From Rhodobacterales bacterium (GTDB lineage Bacteria; Pseudomonadota; Alphaproteobacteria; Rhodobacterales; Rhodobacteraceae), in contig PDOZ01000031.1 of the NCBI GenBank assembly GCA_002747325.1, forward strand, positions 1-64,000: a stretch of 64,000 nt of DNA, written 5' to 3'. Shown here one piece after another: positions 18,022 to 26,176 of this stretch (positions within the stretch are counted from its first letter, which is position 1; every line of letters begins with the position of its first letter). The notes beneath the pieces were generated by a model. The model was not told the DNA's origin. It did not search any database and saw nothing but the letters and a program-made list of their open reading frames with translations. The translations under genes were made by a program, and so were the position numbers.

Positions 18022-19140
18022 TTACAGTTTTCTTACTGCGGAAAGAGGTTTAAATACCAATTCAAACATCTTGTTGAGTGACACGCCGTCTGCCGTGCCT
18101 ACATATAGCACATCATTCGGACGCACCTTGAAGCGGTGCCCCAGGAACATGCTGTCCGGTTTGCGCAGATCGAGCTGATAGACCGTGGGGCGCCGATGCG
18201 CCGAGCGGGAATCGCGATAGATGAACACAGCACTCGGCTCCGCCTGGGAATCCTTGAGGCCACCCGCTGCTGACAGCAGATCAAAAATCGACACTTCCCG
18301 CGTGGGCACGGAAATACCTCCCGGTTTGGCAACCGCGCCAAATACCGAAAACACCCGCGGTTCATGCGTTACATATACAACATCCTGCGGCTCGACCCGA
18401 ATATTGTTACGCGAACCGCGCAATATGTCGGACAAGCGCACCGTTTCATTGCGCCCGCCGCGCCGCAACTGCACCTTCACCTCCCAGTCCGGCGCGTTCA
18501 CACCCCCAGCCGCCGCCAACAGGTCCAGCAGGCGAATCCCCCGCGTCGGCAACGGGATACGGCCGTCAGAGCGCACATCCCCAAGCACAGACGCCGTTCG
18601 GGCGTCAGACTTTCTCAGCGAAAGCGTCACTTCGGGGTTGATCGACTGCCCCTCATACGCCTGCATCAAATTCTGACGCAACGCTTCCTGCGTCAATCCG
18701 CTGGCCTGAATACGCCCGACAAAAGGCGCAACGATATACCCGTCCGCATCCACCACCAGATCAATCTGAGTGGCACGCTGCCCCGCATCGGCCAGCAACC
18801 GGATATCGCCGGTTTCCCAGAATGTCATTTGCAGCGTGTCTCCAACCGCAACAAGCGGCGCGCCATAATATCCGCGCGCGCGCACGATCTGGTTGGAAAA
18901 TCCGGTTCTCGGAATATTCGTCACCCCGGAACTCAGCTTTTGCGTAATCGGCACGAGGTCATAAGATAAGGTCGGCACCTTTTCTCCCGGCTTCGGCGCG
19001 TTTTCCGCCTCATGAATAACCGCATGATAACTTGGACCAGTTGCCGGCAGGATGGAACAGCCCGCCGTCATTGCGGCAACCAGCATCACCATCGTCGCAT
19101 GCCGAAACAGCCTTACTCTTTGCGAAGCAACCCTACGCAC
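18022..19140 (-). CDS. Outer-membrane polysaccharide export lipoprotein (Wza/KpsD family)
   Basis: This 372-aa lipoprotein begins the capsule operon. A signal peptide with basic n-region ends in the lipobox VAAMTAGC with Cys28. A polysaccharide-export (PES) domain follows (about 92-180), then SLBB-type repeats (about 190-345). It would form the outer-membrane exit for the polymer. I chose GTG 19140 because the in-frame ATG at 19092 would leave a signal peptide without its positive residues; neither start has a strong ribosome-binding site. Confidence 0.88.
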   Translation of the reverse strand: MRRVASQRVRLFRHATMVMLVAAMTAGCSILPATGPSYHAVIHEAENAPKPGEKVPTLSYDLVPITQKLSSGVTNIPRTGFSNQIVRARGYYGAPLVAVGDTLQMTFWETGDIRLLADAGQRATQIDLVVDADGYIVAPFVGRIQASGLTQEALRQNLMQAYEGQSINPEVTLSLRKSDARTASVLGDVRSDGRIPLPTRGIRLLDLLAAAGGVNAPDWEVKVQLRRGGRNETVRLSDILRGSRNNIRVEPQDVVYVTHEPRVFSVFGAVAKPGGISVPTREVSIFDLLSAAGGLKDSQAEPSAVFIYRDSRSAHRRPTVYQLDLRKPDSMFLGHRFKVRPNDVLYVGTADGVSLNKMFELVFKPLSAVRKL

Positions 19141-19223
19141 AATCCCGCACCCAGATTTCCGACGATTCCTTTTCCACGGCAGCAGACAACCCGTGACACA
19201 GCCCTGAAAGATCGGATCATCCC

Positions 19224-19252
19224 CATTTATTCCGATTTATATTTGTATGCAA
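19224..19252 (-). promoter_or_regulatory. Candidate promoter of the capsule operon
   Basis: On the minus strand TTGCAT (19247-19252) and TAAATG (19224-19229) are spaced by 17 bp in a locally AT-rich stretch about 84 bp before the kpsD-like start. No operator was recognised in the 266-bp gap between this gene and lepA. Confidence 0.35.
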
Positions 19253-19406
19253 TTTTCTGCCAGCTTTCTCACAATGCGTCAACTTGATGACCCGAACGCG
19301 TCGCATTTACGGAGAAAACCCGCCTTCCGGCCCGATCAAGGCACCTGCACACCAATAACACGACCGACTCGAAACGACGACACCTCACCCAGACGGGCGA
19401 AACGCC

Positions 19407-21206
19407 TCAACTATCCATCTTCAGCGCCGAGATGAAGGCTTCCTGCGGGATGTCGACCTTGCCAAACTGGCGCATCTTCTTCTTACCCGCCTTCTGCTTC
19501 TCGAGCAGCTTTTTCTTGCGCGTTGCGTCGCCGCCATAGCATTTCGCGGTCACGTCCTTGCGCAGCGCCGACAGGGTTTCGCGGGCAATCACCTTGCCGC
19601 CAATCGCCGCCTGAATCGGAATTTTGAACATATGGCGCGGGATCAGATCTTTCAGCTTCTCGCACATGGCCCGCCCGCGCAGCTCGGCGCGGTCGCGATG
19701 CACCATCATCGACAGCGCGTCCACCGGCTCGTCATTGACCAGAATCTGCATCTTCACCAGATTGTCCTCGCGGTAACCGGTCATCTGGTAATCGAAACTG
19801 GCATAGCCCTTGGTGACGGATTTCAAACGGTCGTAAAAGTCGAACACCACCTCGTTGAGCGGCAGGTCATAGACCGCCATGGCGCGCGTGCCGGCATAGG
19901 TCAGGTCAAGCTGAATGCCGCGGCGGTCCTGACACAGTTTCAGCACATCACCGAGATATTCGTCCGGCACAAGGATCGTCGCCTTAATGCGTGGCTCCTC
20001 AAGATGGTCGACATGGGTCAGGTCCGGCATGTCCGCCGGGTTGTGCAACTCGCGCATCTCGCCGTCTTTCATGTAGATATGATAGACGACGGAGGGGGCG
20101 GTGGTTATCAGGTCAATGTCGTATTCCCGCTCCAGCCGGTCGCGGATCACCTCAAGGTGCAACAGCCCGAGGAAGCCGCAGCGAAAGCCGAAGCCCAGCG
20201 CGGCGGAGGTTTCCATTTCAAAGCTGAAAGAAGCGTCGTTCAGGGCCAGTTTCTCGATGGCGTCGCGCAGGTCTTCAAACTCGGCGCTGTCCACCGGGAA
20301 CAGACCACAAAACACCACCGGCTGCGACGGTTTGAAGCCCGGTAGCGGCTCATCGGTGCCCTTTTTCTCATGCGTGATCGTGTCGCCGACGCGGGTATCG
20401 CGCACCTGTTTGATCGAAGCGGTCAGAAAGCCGATCTCGCCGGGGCCAAGCTCCTCAACCGGCTCCATCTGTGGCCGGAACACACCGACCCGGTCCACCG
20501 GATACACCGCGTTAGTCGACATCATGCGGATGCGCTCGCCCTTGCGCAGCTTGCCGTCGATGACCCGGATCAGCACGATCACCCCGAGATAAGCATCATA
20601 CCAGCTATCGACCAGCATCGCCTTCAGCGGCGCCTCCGCATCGCCCACCGGCGCGGGCAGTTCATTGACGATGGCTTCCAGCGTATCCGCAATGCCCTGC
20701 CCGGTCTTGGCGGAAACCTGAATGGCGCCGGTCGCATCAATACCAATCACATCCTCGATCTGCTCCGCCACCCGGTCACAATCGGACGCCGGCAGGTCAA
20801 TCTTGTTCAGCACCGGCACAATCTCGTGATCCGCATCAATCGCCTGATACACATTGGCCAGCGTCTGCGCCTCAACCCCCTGCGTGCTGTCCACCACCAG
20901 AAGCGAGCCTTCCACCGCCCGCATCGAGCGGCTGACCTCATAGGCAAAGTCGACATGGCCGGGGGTGTCGATCAGGTTCAATACATAATCTTCCCCGTTA
21001 CGCGCCTTGTATTCAATGCGCACCGTGTTGGCCTTGATGGTAATCCCCCGCTCGCGCTCAATGTCCATCGAGTCGAGGATCTGCTCCTTCATGTCACGAT
21101 CGGCAACCGTGGCGGTTTCCTGAATCAGCCGGTCGGCAAGGGTCGACTTGCCGTGGTCAATATGGGCGACGATGGAGAAATTGCGGATATGGCTAAGATC
21201 GGTCAT
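19407..21206 (-). CDS. lepA: Elongation factor 4 (LepA)
   Basis: This 599-aa ribosome-dependent GTPase acts in translation. G1 AHIDHGKST lies near residue 15, G2 RGITI near 55, G3 DTPGHVDF near 83 and G4 NKID near 137. The LepA-specific C-terminal domain ends with the basic [19 protein letters not shown] region. Length matches the family (about 600). It is a stand-alone gene; upstream lies the GGCTGGC-rich tract. Confidence 0.97.
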   Translation of the reverse strand: MTDLSHIRNFSIVAHIDHGKSTLADRLIQETATVADRDMKEQILDSMDIERERGITIKANTVRIEYKARNGEDYVLNLIDTPGHVDFAYEVSRSMRAVEGSLLVVDSTQGVEAQTLANVYQAIDADHEIVPVLNKIDLPASDCDRVAEQIEDVIGIDATGAIQVSAKTGQGIADTLEAIVNELPAPVGDAEAPLKAMLVDSWYDAYLGVIVLIRVIDGKLRKGERIRMMSTNAVYPVDRVGVFRPQMEPVEELGPGEIGFLTASIKQVRDTRVGDTITHEKKGTDEPLPGFKPSQPVVFCGLFPVDSAEFEDLRDAIEKLALNDASFSFEMETSAALGFGFRCGFLGLLHLEVIRDRLEREYDIDLITTAPSVVYHIYMKDGEMRELHNPADMPDLTHVDHLEEPRIKATILVPDEYLGDVLKLCQDRRGIQLDLTYAGTRAMAVYDLPLNEVVFDFYDRLKSVTKGYASFDYQMTGYREDNLVKMQILVNDEPVDALSMMVHRDRAELRGRAMCEKLKDLIPRHMFKIPIQAAIGGKVIARETLSALRKDVTAKCYGGDATRKKKLLEKQKAGKKKMRQFGKVDIPQEAFISALKMDS

Positions 21207-21319
21207 GGCCCGGATATGCGCCGGGTTTGGCGGCGGGTCAATGGGAATGCGCAGATCAAAGGGGATTTGCGGCGATCAAAGGCCGAAAAGACCGGAGGGA
21301 ATGGCTGGGGATCTGGCGA

Positions 21320-21545
21320 CCGGGCTGGCGCGCTGGCGGTGGCTGGCGGGCTTGGGGGCTGGATGCCTGGCGGTATCTCAAGCGGGGTGCCGGGCGGGTT
21401 TTCCCCGCCCGGCGATCCTGGCTGGCGCTTAGGCGCATGTGGCTCGTTATGAGCCGGTAGCTGGCTTGGCTGGCGGGCTGCCTCTGGCGTGCTGGCTGGC
21501 GGAAGGCTGGCGAGCGGGCTGGAGTTGGCTGGCTGGCAGGCTTGC
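21320..21545. repeat. GGCTGGC short-repeat tract downstream of the ferritin gene
   Basis: The heptamer GGCTGGC recurs about eight times, some overlapping (TGGCTGGCTGGC), spaced irregularly by 8-50 bp. Strand bias is complete: the copies are on the plus strand. A matching smaller tract lies on the other side of the ferritin gene at 22081-22165. Origin unknown. Confidence 0.6.
21389..21413. terminator. Strong 10-bp GC hairpin within the repeat tract
   Basis: GCCGGGCGGG (21389-21398) pairs perfectly with CCCGCCCGGC (21404-21413) around a TTTTC loop. There is no downstream T-run, so it may stop transcription or block RNA decay after the ferritin gene rather than act as an intrinsic terminator. 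Confidence 0.5.
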
Positions 21546-21550
21546 GGGGG

Positions 21551-22054
21551 TTAGCCGTCCTCCCCGGCTTTCCGCCCGCCCAACTCCTGATCGAGCTGCA
21601 ACAGGTGGAAGCGGTTTTCGGCGGCTTCGACACGATCGAGAACGCTGTTGAACAGATCCTCTTCTTCCACTTGCTCGGCAAGGAACCAGTGCAACATCGG
21701 CTGCGTGGTGAACTCCTGAGCTTCGTGGGCAACGCGGAACATGGTTTTGATCTGTTCCGTCACCACCTCCTCATGCGCCAGCGCGGCTTTCACCGCTTCG
21801 GCGGGGGAGGCGTATTCGGTTTTCGGAGCGGCAAGCGCCTTCAGCTCGACCTTGATGCCCAGCGACACCAGAAAGTCATAGAGCCGCATCGCATGTTCGT
21901 TCTCTTCCTGCGAATGCGCGCGGAACCACGCAGCAAAGCCCGGCAGGCTCACACTGTCAAAATAAGCGGCCATCCCGAGATACTTATAGGAGGCGTCCAG
22001 TTCGTGATTGACCTGGTCGTTGATGATATTGGCAACTGTCTTGTCGAGACGCAT
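21551..22054 (-). CDS. Non-haem bacterial ferritin
   Basis: This 167-aa four-helix-bundle protein stores and oxidises iron. Ferroxidase-type residues appear in order: NHELDASYKYLGMA (E18, Y-containing helix A), HSQEENEHAMRLYDFL (E-x-x-H), and the later EEVVTEQ and EQVEEEDLF helices. The C-terminal tail GGRKAGEDG is short. The start at 22054 follows GGAAAGACTAAGAAC. It is closer to FtnA-type ferritins than to bacterioferritin, since no haem-binding Met is evident. It is flanked on both sides by GGCTGGC-rich DNA. Confidence 0.87.
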   Translation of the reverse strand: MRLDKTVANIINDQVNHELDASYKYLGMAAYFDSVSLPGFAAWFRAHSQEENEHAMRLYDFLVSLGIKVELKALAAPKTEYASPAEAVKAALAHEEVVTEQIKTMFRVAHEAQEFTTQPMLHWFLAEQVEEEDLFNSVLDRVEAAENRFHLLQLDQELGGRKAGEDG

Positions 22055-22415
22055 GTTCTTAGTCTTTCCGAATGAGTGTTTAGCTGGCTGTTTGGCTGGC
22101 TTTCAGCGGTGACTGGCTGGCTGGGTATCCCGATTGGGCTTCCCTGACTGGCTCGTCCGCCTGCCGGGTCTCCCCGGCTTCCGGAATACATCTAGTGCGC
22201 GGTGTGGCGCTTGAAAAGATGGGGGAGATGCGACGATAGCGCTCGAGTATTTCGCTCGGGTATTTCATGGCTATGTCATTGGAACGCCTGAGTAATTTAC
22301 ACAGGTTCGCGCGGAAGGCAACCCAGTATTTTCGTCAGGCTTTTATCGGGCCGGGTGATTGCCATTTCTGCCGGGTTACGCTATCTGATTGCGCTAACGA
22401 AACCCGCGAGACCCC
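22055..22415. other. 361-bp gap between divergent ferritin and pfkB genes
   Basis: The left part holds a second GGCTGGC cluster. The middle has a near-direct repeat CTCGAGTATTTCG/CTCGGGTATTTC (about 22241-22267), distantly like the GAGTATTT motif seen elsewhere in the window. No gene, RNA or clear operator was recognised. Promoters of both genes must lie here. Confidence 0.6.
22081..22165. repeat. GGCTGGC cluster upstream of the ferritin gene
   Basis: Three to four copies of GGCTGGC or CTGGCTGG lie within 85 bp just upstream of the ferritin start, in the same orientation as the downstream tract. They could be part of the ferritin leader or of the flanking repeat. Confidence 0.55.
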
Positions 22416-23363
22416 ATGGCCGATATTCTGACCGTCACCCTCAATCCCGCCCTCGACATTTCCTCGACCGTACCGAAAGTCGTGCCGGAAGATAAACTGC
22501 GCTGCTCGGAGCCGGTGCTGGATGCGGGCGGCGGCGGGATCAACGTGGCGCGCGCCATCGGGGCGCTCGGCGGCGAGGCAAAAGCGCTGGTGGCGCTGGC
22601 CGGACACCGGGGCAAACATTTCCTCGACCTGCTGGCCGACGAACCCCTAACCCCCCTGCCCTTCTGGACCGACGGCGAAACCCGGCAAAGCTTCGCCGTG
22701 ACCAGCCAGCAAACCCACGAACAGTTCCGCTTCATCACCCCCGGCCCGCGCTGGAACCCGGAACAGGCGGAGGCCATGCTGGACGCCATCGAAAACGCCA
22801 CAACCAAAGGCGCCTATGTCGTCCTCTCCGGCAGCCAGCCGCCCGGCGTGCCGCGCCATTTCCCGACCCAGCTCGCCGCCCGCATCGAGGATTGCGCCGC
22901 CAAACTGATCCTCGACACCTCCGGCGCCCCCCTGCGCGCCCTGCTCGGCACCGGCGTGGCAACGCAACACGTCCTGCGCCTCGATGGAGCGGAAAGCGAA
23001 GCGCTCGCGGGACGAAAACTCACCTCCCATGAAGCGGTGGCGGATTTCGCGCAAGGACTGATCGCGCGCGGCATCGCGGAGGTGGTGGTGCTTGCCAGAG
23101 GGGCAGACGGCTCGATCCTGACCACGGCAGATGGGCGCTGGCATGCCCATACCGAAACCGTGCCCGTGCGCTCCAAAGTCGGCGCTGGCGACAGCTTCGT
23201 CGGCAGCTTCACCCACGCGCGCAATAGCGGCGCCGACTGGCCGGAAGCGCTGGTGCAAGGGGTCGCCGCCGCCTCCGCCGCCGTGATGACCGACGCCACC
23301 GAGCTTTGCGCCAAAGCCGACGTTGAGCGCCTCGCCGCCAGCGCCACACTGCACAACGTCTAA
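22416..23363 (+). CDS. PfkB-family hexose-phosphate kinase (1- or 6-phosphofructokinase type)
   Basis: This 315-aa ribokinase-fold enzyme phosphorylates a sugar phosphate with ATP. It opens ILTVTLNPALDIS and shows the segment KLRCSEPVLDAGGGGINVAR, close to E. coli PfkB. The ATP/anion-hole motif VGAGDSFVGSF lies near 252. There is no fruA/fruB next to it, so it is probably not part of a fructose PTS operon. 6-phosphofructokinase II is the first guess; 1-phosphofructokinase or tagatose-6-phosphate kinase remain possible. Confidence 0.85.
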   Translation: MADILTVTLNPALDISSTVPKVVPEDKLRCSEPVLDAGGGGINVARAIGALGGEAKALVALAGHRGKHFLDLLADEPLTPLPFWTDGETRQSFAVTSQQTHEQFRFITPGPRWNPEQAEAMLDAIENATTKGAYVVLSGSQPPGVPRHFPTQLAARIEDCAAKLILDTSGAPLRALLGTGVATQHVLRLDGAESEALAGRKLTSHEAVADFAQGLIARGIAEVVVLARGADGSILTTADGRWHAHTETVPVRSKVGAGDSFVGSFTHARNSGADWPEALVQGVAAASAAVMTDATELCAKADVERLAASATLHNV

Positions 23364-23429
23364 ACCCTTCCGCGAATCACGGCCCACACCTATACTCCAA
23401 GGCGTTCCAGACACAGCTTAGGGGTCTTC

Positions 23430-23732
23430 ATGTCACGTCTTCTGCTACCCGCCACCCTCCTGCTCCTCGCCGCCACCCCTGCCAGCGCCGGCCGCATCGA
23501 ACGCGCCTGCCTCGCATCTGATCTCAACGGCACCCGCCCGCTCTGCGCCTGCCTGCAAATCGTCGCCGACCAAACCCTGCCCAGCGCCTACCAACGCCGC
23601 GGCGCCGCCTTCTTCCGCAACCCCGACCTGAGCCAGAAAACCAAAATGTCCGCAATCGACAACGCTTCCGACGCCCGGTTCTGGCAACACTGGCAATTAT
23701 TCGGCCAACGCGCCGAAGCAACCTGCGGATAA
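23430..23732 (+). CDS. Small secreted cysteine-containing protein, unknown function
   Basis: This 100-aa protein has a signal peptide (MSRLLLPATLLLLAATPASA). The mature part has four Cys: one in ERACLAS, two in LCACLQ and one at the C-terminal ATCG. Two disulfides in the periplasm are plausible. Similar small proteins occur widely in Rhodobacteraceae. No catalytic motif seen. It lies 66 bases after the kinase gene on the same strand. Confidence 0.65.
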   Translation: MSRLLLPATLLLLAATPASAGRIERACLASDLNGTRPLCACLQIVADQTLPSAYQRRGAAFFRNPDLSQKTKMSAIDNASDARFWQHWQLFGQRAEATCG

Positions 23733-23845
23733 AACAGAAATCGCCAGACCTGAGTCCAAATCTACGGCCCCGCAATCCGCAACCTGCCGATTTCGGGTGT
23801 AAATACTAACGCCTGACGTGACCATTTTAATCCAATACGCCCCCC

Positions 23846-23866
23846 TTCTTCTTAGCACAAATACTC
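23846..23866 (-). repeat. GAGTATTT...CTAAGAAGAA motif, copy A
   Basis: The minus strand reads GGGTTT, then GAGTATTTGTGCTAAGAAGA plus A. It lies between the secreted-protein gene and cobB. See finding on the six-copy motif. Confidence 0.8.
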
Positions 23867-23913
23867 AAACCCGGCGCTTGCAAAGACCCCCGCGCCCCCA
23901 ATAGAGGCCAACC

Positions 23914-24594
23914 ATGCGCAATATCGTCATCCTCACGGGCGCCGGAATTTCCGCCGAGAGCGGTTTGGGCACTTTTCGCGATGAAGACGGGCTCTGGACG
24001 CAATACGACCTCAATGAAGTCGCGACCCCGCAAGGCTTCGCCCGCAATCCCCAACTGGTGCATGACTTTTACAACGCCCGACGCGCCAATGCCCGCGCCG
24101 CCAACCCGAACGCGGCGCATCTGGCGCTGGCGGCGCTGATGGAGCGCGGGCATAAGGTGACGCTGGTGACGCAGAATGTGGACAACTTACACGAACGGGC
24201 CGGGGCGCGCGGCGTGGTGCATATGCATGGCGAACTGGAAGGGGCACTTTGTGCGGCCTGCGGCGCGCGCTGGCAAGCGCCCGCCGAAATGCACCCGGAC
24301 GATCCCTGCCCCGCCTGCGGCGCAAAGGCCACGCGGCCGGACATCGTCTGGTTCGGCGAATTTCCCTACCATATGGACAAGATCGACGCCGCTCTGAGAC
24401 AAGCGGACCTGTTCGTCGCCATCGGCACTTCGGGCAATGTCTACCCCGCAGCCGGCTTTGTGATGGAAGCGCGCCGCGCGGGGGCGAAAACGCTGGAGCT
24501 GAACCTCGAACCGTCCGAAACCATTTCCGCCTTCGACGAGGCCCGTTTCGGCCCGGCGACCGAGGTGGTGCCGCGCTGGGTCATGGAAATGTAA
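23914..24594 (+). CDS. cobB: NAD-dependent protein deacylase (sirtuin, CobB)
   Basis: This 226-aa sirtuin removes acyl groups from lysines using NAD. It shows GAGISAESGLGTFRD near residues 9-23, TQNVD near 86-90 and catalytic His105 in HMHGELEG. The zinc ligands are C113-x2-C116 and C132-x2-C135. The Y53-x2-R56 pair (FYNARR) is the signature of class III sirtuins that favour succinyl or malonyl lysine. A GC hairpin follows the stop. Confidence 0.94.
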   Translation: MRNIVILTGAGISAESGLGTFRDEDGLWTQYDLNEVATPQGFARNPQLVHDFYNARRANARAANPNAAHLALAALMERGHKVTLVTQNVDNLHERAGARGVVHMHGELEGALCAACGARWQAPAEMHPDDPCPACGAKATRPDIVWFGEFPYHMDKIDAALRQADLFVAIGTSGNVYPAAGFVMEARRAGAKTLELNLEPSETISAFDEARFGPATEVVPRWVMEM

Positions 24595-24596
24595 AA

Positions 24597-24620
24597 GGCA
24601 CCGGGTCCCCACCCGGCGCC
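24597..24620 (+). terminator. Hairpin after cobB
   Basis: GGCACCGGGT pairs with ACCCGGCGCC (one mismatch) around CCCC, starting just after the cobB stop, followed by GAAAA rather than T. A second 8-bp hairpin (CGGCGCGC/GCGCGCCG) lies at 24633-24659. Either could mark the transcript end. Confidence 0.45.
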
Positions 24621-24672
24621 GAAAATCCGTCCGGCGCGCACAACCCAAAAGGCGCGCCGAAACAGTAATTAG

Positions 24673-24772
24673 AGCGTCCGACCTTTAACCTGAAGCATCA
24701 AGCGACACGAATGTCCCGAGAATGCCGAAGGCATGGCAGGGTATTCGTGTCTCATGTTTAAGGTCGGGCGCT
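24673..24772. mobile_element. 100-bp palindromic element flanked by TTAG
   Basis: Nested inverted repeats span the whole segment. The outer arms AGCGTCCGACCTTTAA and TTTAAGGTCGGGCGCT pair with two mismatches. Inside, GACACGAAT pairs with ATTCGTGTC, CCC with GGG, and ATGCC with GGCAT around GAA. TTAG stands on both sides (24669-24672 and 24773-24776), like a 4-bp target duplication of the YTAR type used by IS5-like elements. The right TTAG contains the stop codon of the PCuAC gene. It codes for nothing; a MITE or palindromic intergenic repeat is likely. Confidence 0.6.
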
Positions 24773-25231
24773 TTAGTGGTTCATATGTGCGCCAGCTTTG
24801 CGCTCCAGATCGACCGGAATATCGACTTCCACACGACCGGCCTTCTCAAACACCAACGTCACATGCACGATCTCGCCCTGCTCCATCGGCTGCAAAAGCC
24901 CCATGAACATCACATGGTCGCCGCCGCGCTTCAGCGCGTGCATCCCGCCCGCAGGCACCGGGAAGCCCTCTTCGACCTCCACCATCCGCATCACATCGCC
25001 CTCGGCGATATGCGTATGCAGCTCAACACGCTTGGAAATATCGCTTTCCGCCGCGATCAGACGGTCGTCTTCCGCACCCATATTATGGATCATGAAAAAC
25101 GCCGCACCGGCCTGCGCCATCTTGCCCGCAGCACGCGCATAGGCGTCTTTGATCACAATATCACCCGCAAAAGCAGGAACGGCGAGAAGGATGGCGGCGC
25201 TGGCCGCGGCGAGGGTGGTTTTGAAGGACAT
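24773..25231 (-). CDS. Periplasmic copper chaperone PCuAC
   Basis: This 152-aa secreted protein has a signal peptide (MSFKTT...AFA). It carries the PCu(A)C copper site: His/Met in ELHTHIAEGDVMRM and HVMFMG near residues 72-110. It delivers Cu(I) to the CuA site of cytochrome oxidase in the periplasm. I chose ATG 25231 because CAGGAGAAAACC precedes it. The stop codon lies in the TTAG that borders the palindromic element. Confidence 0.88.
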   Translation of the reverse strand: MSFKTTLAAASAAILLAVPAFAGDIVIKDAYARAAGKMAQAGAAFFMIHNMGAEDDRLIAAESDISKRVELHTHIAEGDVMRMVEVEEGFPVPAGGMHALKRGGDHVMFMGLLQPMEQGEIVHVTLVFEKAGRVEVDIPVDLERKAGAHMNH

Positions 25232-25272
25232 GGTTTTCTCCTGTAGTCCGAGTTTCTGGTCTTGATTGGGGG

Positions 25273-25614
25273 TCAGATCAGAGCGGGCGGGCCACGAGCA
25301 GAGGGCGAAACAACCTCGCGACCAATCCGGGCCGATCCGACCGGGACAGGAAGAGAGGTCAGCAGGGTGACGCTTGGTTCGGGCAGATCCGGCAGGCTGA
25401 ACGCCGCCGCGAAAATGGACACCCCTTCCGGGCAAAGCTCCACCTTCTCCACCGGCTGGCCATCCGGCCCAATGGTCAGCACCTTCATGCCAACCCCGGT
25501 GCAAATCACCATATCCATACCAATGTCATGGTTCGCCCCGCGCGCCTCGGCCAGCGTAAAGCCGGTCAGCGCCAGAACAAGCGACAAGACATATGCGAAT
25601 ACAAAACGGGTCAC
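25273..25614 (-). CDS. Small exported protein next to PCuAC, possibly copper-related
   Basis: This 113-aa protein has an N-terminal signal or membrane segment (MTRFVFAYVLSLVLALTGF). The mature part contains two Cys (MVICTG and VELCPEG) and a Pro-rich tail. It resembles in layout the small DUF2946-type proteins found beside copper genes, but the match is not firm. It lies 41 bases upstream of the PCuAC gene on the same strand and is probably co-transcribed with it. Confidence 0.65.
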   Translation of the reverse strand: MTRFVFAYVLSLVLALTGFTLAEARGANHDIGMDMVICTGVGMKVLTIGPDGQPVEKVELCPEGVSIFAAAFSLPDLPEPSVTLLTSLPVPVGSARIGREVVSPSARGPPALI

Positions 25615-25667
25615 GCCAGAAACCTATGCCTTACCCCCGCGCGTTGCAAGACCGCGCAGCAAACAAA

Positions 25668-25696
25668 CGCAAAAGACCCCGCCAAACGGCAGGGTC
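25668..25696 (-). terminator. Intrinsic terminator of rpmB
   Basis: On the minus strand GACCCTGCC pairs with GGCGGGGTC (one G-U) around GTTT, then TTTTGCGTTTG follows. It starts about 20 bases after the rpmB stop. Confidence 0.85.
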
Positions 25697-25717
25697 CATA
25701 ACGCGATGCGGCAAAGA

Positions 25718-26005
25718 TCAGGCGGCAGCCTGAGCCTTGGCGATCTCTTTCTTGATCTTCAGCGCGCCGGAAGACAGCTCCGCATCCTTCGCCTTGGCAA
25801 GGAACGCATCCAGACCGCCGCGATGATCCACCGAGCGCAGCGCCGCTGCAGAGATGCGCAGCTTGAAGGAGCGGCCCAGCGTTTCCGACTGCAGGGTCAC
25901 AACGTTCAGGTTCGGCAGGAAACGACGCTTGGTCTTGTTCTGGGCGTGGCTGACATTGTTGCCAGACATCGGACCCTTGCCAGTCAATTCGCAAACACGC
26001 GACAT
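25718..26005 (-). CDS. rpmB: 50S ribosomal protein L28
   Basis: This 95-aa ribosomal protein begins [20 protein letters not shown] with the alphaproteobacterial form of L28, followed by [11 protein letters not shown] and the SFKLRISA block. The start at 26005 gives the usual N-terminus; the upstream in-frame codons are not conserved. It is a single-gene unit with its own terminator. Confidence 0.96.
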   Translation of the reverse strand: MSRVCELTGKGPMSGNNVSHAQNKTKRRFLPNLNVVTLQSETLGRSFKLRISAAALRSVDHRGGLDAFLAKAKDAELSSGALKIKKEIAKAQAAA

Positions 26006-26176
26006 GATTCTATCCTCATTTTCCGGGCGGGTTCCGGGGCGTTTCCCGGCCTTGCCTGTCAACCAAAGGGGCGCTGACGTGCAGCGCCCGGAATTCCGTC
26101 CGCGCGGGATAGGCGGATTCCCGGTCCCCGTCAAGGCGATTCAGGGCGTTTTGCGGAGTTTCCCCCGCAAAACTGC

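Larger units (their letters stand above)
21207..21550. other. 344-bp gap with GGCTGGC-rich tract and a GC hairpin
   Basis: No gene is supported here. Long open frames exist only because the repeats lack stops. The stretch holds about eight copies of GGCTGGC (GCCAGCC on the other strand) from about 21320 to 21540 and the hairpin at 21389-21413. It separates lepA from the ferritin gene, both on the minus strand. Confidence 0.7.

Noticed and set aside
21256..21732. Open frame through the GGCTGGC tract and ferritin 3' end
   Set aside because: The reading frame exists because the repeats have no stop in it. The protein is repeat-derived (SQPARQ-like) and overlaps the ferritin gene out of frame.
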